This document shows positions 6,210 through 10,064 of a DNA stretch of 10,064 nt, in pieces. The notes beneath the pieces were generated by a model. It was given only the letters and a program-made list of their open reading frames with translations. It did no database searches and had not been told where the DNA came from. Numbering within the stretch: position 1 is the first letter of the stretch; each line of letters begins with the position of its first letter. The DNA is from Planctomycetales bacterium (GTDB lineage: Bacteria > Planctomycetota > Planctomycetia > Planctomycetales > Planctomycetaceae). The position numbers and the translations under genes are program-made. The stretch covers positions 1 through 10,064 of the forward strand of contig JAGVKR010000771.1 in assembly GCA_020050375.1 (NCBI GenBank), given 5' to 3'.

Positions 6210-6336
6210 GACGCTTACATCGACATCTCAGACGTGCCGTCGAGATCAAACTCCACCACTACCCTTAATGAGTGAGCGGGGCAGGTGCATCCGTTAATCC
6301 ATGACGCAAAGTCGAGGACGATCTGTTCGCTCGTCC

Positions 6337-6492
6337 GCCCTCTTTTTCCGTGTGTTCCGTGGTCCTGAGTGGTGTCTTGGTTGCGGCTGAGCTATGCGAG
6401 GCCGCGCTGGGCCTTCTGTGTCGTTCGTGGTTCTCCTCGTTCCGTTCGGCATAAGAAGTCTTCAACCACGAAAGAAGCGAAACAGACGAAAA
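6337..6492. repeat. Degenerate dispersed-repeat block
   Basis: The block contains CCGTGTGTTCCGTGGT (6347-6362), then TTCGTGGTT (6424-6432) and its exact inverse AACCACGAA (6464-6472) around a 31-base spacer with an inner GAAGTCTTC (6455-6463). Partly decayed outer sequence follows to 6492. Its reverse complement begins with the ACCACGGAACACACGG type of word. These words recur between genes in many planctomycete and other environmental genomes and are often mis-annotated as short proteins. Only parts of the arms still match, so this is probably an old copy. Confidence 0.6.
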
Positions 6493-6548
6493 AAGGCTCC
6501 GGGCCACGTTTGAGTGCAGCGATCGCGCGAACATCGGACCGGGGTGTT

Positions 6549-6582
6549 TTTCAAAAATGTGTGCAGTTGCACATTTTTGAAA
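6549..6582. terminator. 13-bp-arm hairpin, possible bidirectional terminator
   Basis: TTTCAAAAATGTG (6549-6561) and CACATTTTTGAAA (6570-6582) are exact inverted arms around an 8-base spacer. An alternative tighter fold pairs TGTGCA with TGCACA over a two-base loop. The central stem is flanked by A5 and T5, the layout of a two-way intrinsic terminator. However, the nearest upstream plus-strand gene ends 340 bases earlier, so a regulatory or repeat origin is also possible. Confidence 0.5.
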
Positions 6583-6934
6583 TTGCGGCGATCGGGACGG
6601 GCAAGGCTGGCGCGGGTCGATGATGGCGTTTGACTTAGACGGTCGCCAGGAACGCCACGTACGACGAACGAACGATCACAATGTCAGCGGCGATGCCCTA
6701 ATAGTATACATAAGTTCATTTCACTTTTCAATGGCAATAGGATCGCCGGAGGCAGGCAGGGGGCTCTACTGCATCGCGACGTGCGGCGCATTGAGTGAAC
6801 CCTAAGGAGTCGCACCGGAGTGCCGACGATCCCCATCACCACAGGGTCGGTTCCCTTCCCGGATTGACGGAAGGACCGCCGGGGCAGTGGATGATGGATG
6901 CAAGACGGTGTGGGAATTGGCGATCCGGTCTGGA

Positions 6935-6940
6935 TATAAT
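6935..6940 (+). promoter_or_regulatory. Possible -10 element for the PDZ/S41 gene
   Basis: A consensus TATAAT lies 53 bases before the ATG at 6994. No convincing -35 is found at 16-18 bases upstream; the preceding TGGA is close to, but not, an extended -10. Confidence 0.35.
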
Positions 6941-6981
6941 CGCCAGGCGCGGCTGCCGTTCTTCACACCAATTCCTGTTGC

Positions 6982-6987
6982 GAGGAG
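6982..6987 (+). promoter_or_regulatory. Ribosome binding site of the PDZ/S41 gene
   Basis: GAGGAG is 6 bases before the ATG at 6994. It is a strong site that fixes this start. Confidence 0.8.
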
Positions 6988-6993
6988 CCGATC

Positions 6994-8493
6994 ATGTCGG
7001 GCCGGACTTTCTGGTGTGGGTGTCTGGCAATGCTTTTGGCGGGACGGCTTGGACTTGCCGACGATTCGCCGGCTGCGGTGACGCCTGAAGCAGGGCGAGA
7101 CCAGGCCCAACAAGCCGCGGCAATCGAGCGGGCGCTCGACATCATCGACCTCGTTCTCGAACATCACATTGACTCGCCGACGCGGCAGGAACTGCTGCGG
7201 CAGATCGCCATCAACATGGATCCGCGGGTTCCCAAATCGACTCAAGCGAACGAATCGCTGGCCCTCCAATGCACGAATCGAGACGAGTCGCGGCAGTTTC
7301 TGATGCAACTCCGTACCGAACTGGCTCCGGTCATGGCCGCGTTGAAAGAGGAAGAGACTCAAGCATCGAAATCTTCAGCACCTCTCGTCCAAAAGACACC
7401 GCAACGTCGCAACCTCCCGGCGGTCAGCCGACGGAGCCCATCGTTCGACGATTCGCTGCAGGGGGCGATCTCCAGAATCGTACCGGGGGGCGTCCGCCTG
7501 ATTCCGGCCCGGGAACGGAAGGTTCAGGAACAATTCCAAGCCAATCGCTACGTCGGAATCGGCGTGGCTCTCGGTTCGGGTACACAAGATTACCAGGGAT
7601 TCTCGCGTCTGATCCCCAATGGCCCGGCCGTGAAAGCCGGCGTTATCGAGGGGGATCTGATTGAATCCATCGACGACAAATCCATGAAGGGCTCCAACGT
7701 GACCGAGGTGGTCGATCGCATTCGGGGCCCCGAAGGAACAAAAGTGACGCTCGTCGTACGTCAGCCCGACGCAGCGACGTCGCGAACACTGACGATCACC
7801 CGCAGCGTGATCCCGCGCGATACGGTGCATGCCTGGTCGCAGGATTTTGGTCGCCCGCGCTACCGCGTCGACCCCGACCGTCCGATCGCCTGCATCCGGA
7901 TCAGTGAAATCGGGGGCAGCACGGTTCACGAACTGCGACAGATGGAGCAACAGCTCACTGCCGACGGAATCAAGGCCGTTGTCCTGGACTTGAGAAACAG
8001 TATTCAAGGAGCGCCACACTTTGCGGTTCTTCTGGCCGACGCCCTTCTGGAGGGGGGGGTGATTGGACGCATCCGCACGAAATCGCGCGTCCAGGAATTC
8101 GTCGCCGATCGTGAATGCCTGTTTCGGGGATTGCCCCTGGCTGTCCTCGTGGACCAGAACACGTCCAATACCGGAGAATGGCTGGCGGCGGCGCTGCAGG
8201 ACAACCACCGGGCCGTGATTGTCGGCCATGCCACCAGGGGGGATACGAGCGCCTACTCAAGCATCCCGTTCCCAGGCGGAGACGACGTGGTGCTACTGGC
8301 GACGGGCGTTCTCCAACGCCCGTCCGCAACGCCCAATGGGCCGTCGGCCTCGGCCGAGCAGAGAAAAGGCTCCCTGATGCGATCCCCCGCTGCCTGGAAA
8401 GTTCATCCCGACTACGAAAGCGGAGCTGGCGATGTGGCGGCAACCCGGGCCTGCGAATTACTGCAGGCAAAACTCGACGCGCCGTTAAAATGA
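6994..8493 (+). CDS. Secreted PDZ/S41 C-terminal-processing-peptidase homologue, probably inactive
   Basis: A 499-aa exported protein. Residues 1-22 form a signal peptide ending GLA. Residues 36-125 are mostly helical, and 126-150 are a basic, Ser/Pro-rich linker. A PDZ domain spans about 186-257 (YVGIGVALG ... GPAVKAGVIEGDLIESID). The S41 core spans about 296-450, with AVVLDLRNS (328-336), PLAVLVDQNT (381-390) and LQDNHRAVIVG (401-411). In active S41 enzymes such as E. coli Prc, Ser, Lys and Gln lie in S-A-S-E, G-K and at Lys+4, with 25 residues from Ser to Lys. Here, with the same spacing, those positions are Asn392, Asp417 and Tyr421. The fold seems kept and the catalytic residues lost, so it may bind peptides rather than cut them. 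It lies 45 bases before the propeller-cytochrome gene and is probably co-transcribed with it. Confidence 0.9.
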   Translation: MSGRTFWCGCLAMLLAGRLGLADDSPAAVTPEAGRDQAQQAAAIERALDIIDLVLEHHIDSPTRQELLRQIAINMDPRVPKSTQANESLALQCTNRDESRQFLMQLRTELAPVMAALKEEETQASKSSAPLVQKTPQRRNLPAVSRRSPSFDDSLQGAISRIVPGGVRLIPARERKVQEQFQANRYVGIGVALGSGTQDYQGFSRLIPNGPAVKAGVIEGDLIESIDDKSMKGSNVTEVVDRIRGPEGTKVTLVVRQPDAATSRTLTITRSVIPRDTVHAWSQDFGRPRYRVDPDRPIACIRISEIGGSTVHELRQMEQQLTADGIKAVVLDLRNSIQGAPHFAVLLADALLEGGVIGRIRTKSRVQEFVADRECLFRGLPLAVLVDQNTSNTGEWLAAALQDNHRAVIVGHATRGDTSAYSSIPFPGGDDVVLLATGVLQRPSATPNGPSASAEQRKGSLMRSPAAWKVHPDYESGAGDVAATRACELLQAKLDAPLK

Positions 8494-8538
8494 GCCACTA
8501 CGACCTTCCTCGTGTCGACCAACCCGAGAACTGACTTC

Positions 8539-10064
8539 ATGAATCGTTTTCGTCTTACGGTCCTGTTTGGCTGTCTCGCCGCGGGCGCCGGCGTGACAAT
8601 CTGCGTTTCGCTGGAAAGCACGTCTTCCGCCGCGGCTGCTGACGAGACGCCGACCGTGGCTCCCGAAAGCGACATCACGCCGTTCGCAAAGGCGCTGCGC
8701 GAATGCCAGTCTTCCACCCCAACGCTGGCGCCGCGCCTGCGCCGACCGGTCGCTATGGCATTCGTCGACAACGGAAAACAGATCTTCGTCGCCAACCGTA
8801 GCAGTGGCACCGTGTCGGTCATTGACACCGAAAAGAACTGCCTGATCGCCGAGCATTCGGTCGGCGAACGACTTTCGGACATTGTGACCTGCGAAGACGA
8901 CCGCTATCTGCTCGCCACCGACGAAGCGCGGCATCGGCTGCTTCTGCTGAAACGTGAGGGAACCGCACTGGCCATCGCTGCGCAATTGGAGATCGCCCCC
9001 TACCCGGTCAGCGTTCGCATGAGCGGCGACGGCCGCCAGTGCTTCGTCGCATCGCTCTGGTCGCGGCGGCTGACGGTGGTCGCGCTGGATTTCGAAACAG
9101 ATCAGAAAACCACTCCCACATTGAGCGTCGAACGCTCAATCGCGCTCCCCTTCGCGCCCCGGATGCAGTTGTGGATTCGTCGCGGGCAGCGGCTCCTCGT
9201 CGCCGATTCGTTCGGGGGGAACCTGGCGTTGATCGACCCCAAGGCGGGAACGATCGAATCGGTCCGATCGCTTCCGGCCCACAATATCCGCGGACTTGCG
9301 CTTCATCCCAACGGCGACGAGGTTCTCGTCTCTCACCAGACGCTCAGCCGGCTCGCGCGGACGACGTTCGAAGACCTGCACTGGGGGACGCTCATGACGA
9401 ATGTCGCCCATGCGCTGTCAATCAACGCGGTTCTCGATCCGCAGGCCGATCTGCTCACCGGCAGCCGGACGTTGCGTCTGGGGGATGTCGGCCGCGCCGC
9501 CGGCGATCCGGGGGGCATCGCCGTGACTGCCGATAGAAAAATCGTCGTCGCCTATTCGGGAATCGATGAAGTGGCCGTGCTGGAAGAAGGGCGGCCGGGA
9601 CAACAGCGTCTCGAAGTCGGCAAACGGCCGACTGCCGTCGCCATTCATCCGAACCGAAATTCGACGGCCTACGTCGCCGACACGCTCGGCGACACGATCA
9701 CCGTCATCGACTTTCCCGCCAACGAACCGCGGGTCTCGCATGCCGCCATTTCTCTCGGTCCGCAGCCCGCGCTCACGGCGGCCGATCAGGGAGAATTGCT
9801 GTTTCACAACGCCCGGCTCTCGCACGACGGCTGGATGAGCTGCCAGAGCTGTCACACCGACGGGCACTCGAATGGCCTGCTCAACGACAATCAGGGAGAC
9901 GGCTCGTTCGACGCTCCCAAGCGGGTCTTGTCGCTATTGGGGGTTGCCGACACGGAACCGCTGGCATGGAACGGTGGTGCGCCCGATCTTGCCGGGCAGA
10001 TTCGCAAGTCAGCCAGCACGACGATGCACGGACCCGGTTTTGCCGGCGATCTCACCGACGAGCA
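8539..10064 (+). CDS. YVTN beta-propeller / cytochrome c peroxidase-like protein (3' end beyond window)
   Basis: The first 508 codons are open to the right edge without a stop. Residues 1-34 form a long signal peptide ending SSAAAA. A beta-propeller of YVTN/YncE type fills about 65-395. Its repeat units are visible as IFVANRSSGTVSVID (82-96), LLVADSFGGNLALID, IRGLALHPNGDEVLVSH and AYVADTLGDTITVID (377-391). From about 415 a cytochrome domain begins: QGELLFHNARLSHDG, then the haem site CQSCH (Cys435, Cys438, His439), then a WNGGAPDL segment typical of MauG/di-haem peroxidase-type proteins. A second haem site would lie beyond the window. The protein should act in the periplasm in electron transfer or peroxidase-like chemistry, and needs cytochrome c maturation. 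The start at 8539 has only a weak GAGAA upstream, but the signal peptide supports it. The substrate is unknown. Confidence 0.93.
   Translation, partial: MNRFRLTVLFGCLAAGAGVTICVSLESTSSAAAADETPTVAPESDITPFAKALRECQSSTPTLAPRLRRPVAMAFVDNGKQIFVANRSSGTVSVIDTEKNCLIAEHSVGERLSDIVTCEDDRYLLATDEARHRLLLLKREGTALAIAAQLEIAPYPVSVRMSGDGRQCFVASLWSRRLTVVALDFETDQKTTPTLSVERSIALPFAPRMQLWIRRGQRLLVADSFGGNLALIDPKAGTIESVRSLPAHNIRGLALHPNGDEVLVSHQTLSRLARTTFEDLHWGTLMTNVAHALSINAVLDPQADLLTGSRTLRLGDVGRAAGDPGGIAVTADRKIVVAYSGIDEVAVLEEGRPGQQRLEVGKRPTAVAIHPNRNSTAYVADTLGDTITVIDFPANEPRVSHAAISLGPQPALTAADQGELLFHNARLSHDGWMSCQSCHTDGHSNGLLNDNQGDGSFDAPKRVLSLLGVADTEPLAWNGGAPDLAGQIRKSASTTMHGPGFAGDLTDE

Larger units (their letters stand above)
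6210..6981. other. Non-coding stretch with degenerate repeats and a hairpin
   Basis: No open frame here has a ribosome binding site or protein-like composition. Visible features are a dispersed-repeat-like block at about 6337-6492, a 13-bp-arm hairpin at 6549-6582, an AT-richer patch at about 6700-6735 and a TATAAT at 6935-6940. I see no tRNA or known structured RNA. Confidence 0.6.

Noticed and set aside
6265..6534. 89-codon minus-strand ORF in the long intergenic region
   Set aside because: Its TTEHTEKEGG-type sequence is the translated dispersed repeat, a common false gene, and there is no ribosome binding site.
6913..6975. GGAATTGG and CCAATTCC inverted arms around the candidate -10 of the PDZ/S41 gene
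   Set aside because: Eight-base arms 47 bases apart with no further pairing; too weak to call an operator or structured leader.
7375..8229. 284-codon minus-strand ORF opposite the PDZ/S41 gene
   Set aside because: Shadow of the real gene; no recognisable domain and no start signals.
1..10064. CRISPR arrays, tRNA or rRNA genes
   Set aside because: I found no regularly spaced direct repeats, cloverleaf-like segments or ribosomal RNA signatures by reading; a dedicated scan was not possible.

Overview
The window looks like chromosomal DNA of a GC-rich planctomycete (phylum Planctomycetota). This rests on gene content: a Tat-exported Gfo/Idh/MocA oxidoreductase, an S1 sulfatase, a Tat-exported DUF1501 protein, and a YVTN beta-propeller fused to a peroxidase-type cytochrome c. 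All four families are strongly expanded in that phylum. Dispersed inverted repeats of a kind common in those genomes also lie between genes. The genus cannot be read from the sequence.

Layout. (1) 1-437, minus: 5' part of a Gfo/Idh/MocA oxidoreductase running off the left edge. It is divergent from (2) 807-2162, plus: a secreted sulfatase with its formylglycine motif intact. Between them is a long imperfect inverted repeat (627-715). (3) 2274-3710, minus: a DUF1501 protein, convergent with the sulfatase, with a hairpin between the two ends that could terminate both. (4) 3890-4099, minus: a small membrane protein with a possible leaderless promoter directly behind (5) the 3' remnant of an IS1-family transposase (4185-4703, minus) that still has a strong intrinsic terminator. 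(6) 4761-5831, minus: a compact three-gene unit of a 131-aa protein, a 98-aa protein and a MazF/PemK-like toxin. It has no recognisable MazE, and three short palindromes separate it from the transposase remnant. (7) 5973-6209, plus: a small membrane protein. (8) 6210-6981: a non-coding stretch of about 770 bases with degenerate dispersed repeats and a 13-bp-arm hairpin. (9) 6994-8493, plus: a secreted PDZ/S41-type protein whose catalytic Ser, Lys and Gln positions all appear to be substituted. It is followed after 45 bases by (10) 8539-end, plus: the propeller-cytochrome c protein, cut by the right edge.

How the genes fit together. The left part (oxidoreductase, sulfatase, DUF1501) resembles the exported carbohydrate and sulfated-glycan gene content of planctomycetes, but only the products' families are visible, not a shared substrate. 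The middle (about 3.9-5.9 kb) looks like an accessory insert, with transposase debris, a toxin-like cassette and base composition that samples less GC-rich than the DUF1501 gene. The right part is a probable two-gene operon for exported proteins, pairing an apparent pseudoprotease with a haem-containing beta-propeller protein.

The most interesting points are the three-gene MazF-like cassette with no known antitoxin, the apparently dead S41 protease next to the cytochrome gene, and the palindrome cluster at the edge of the transposase remnant.
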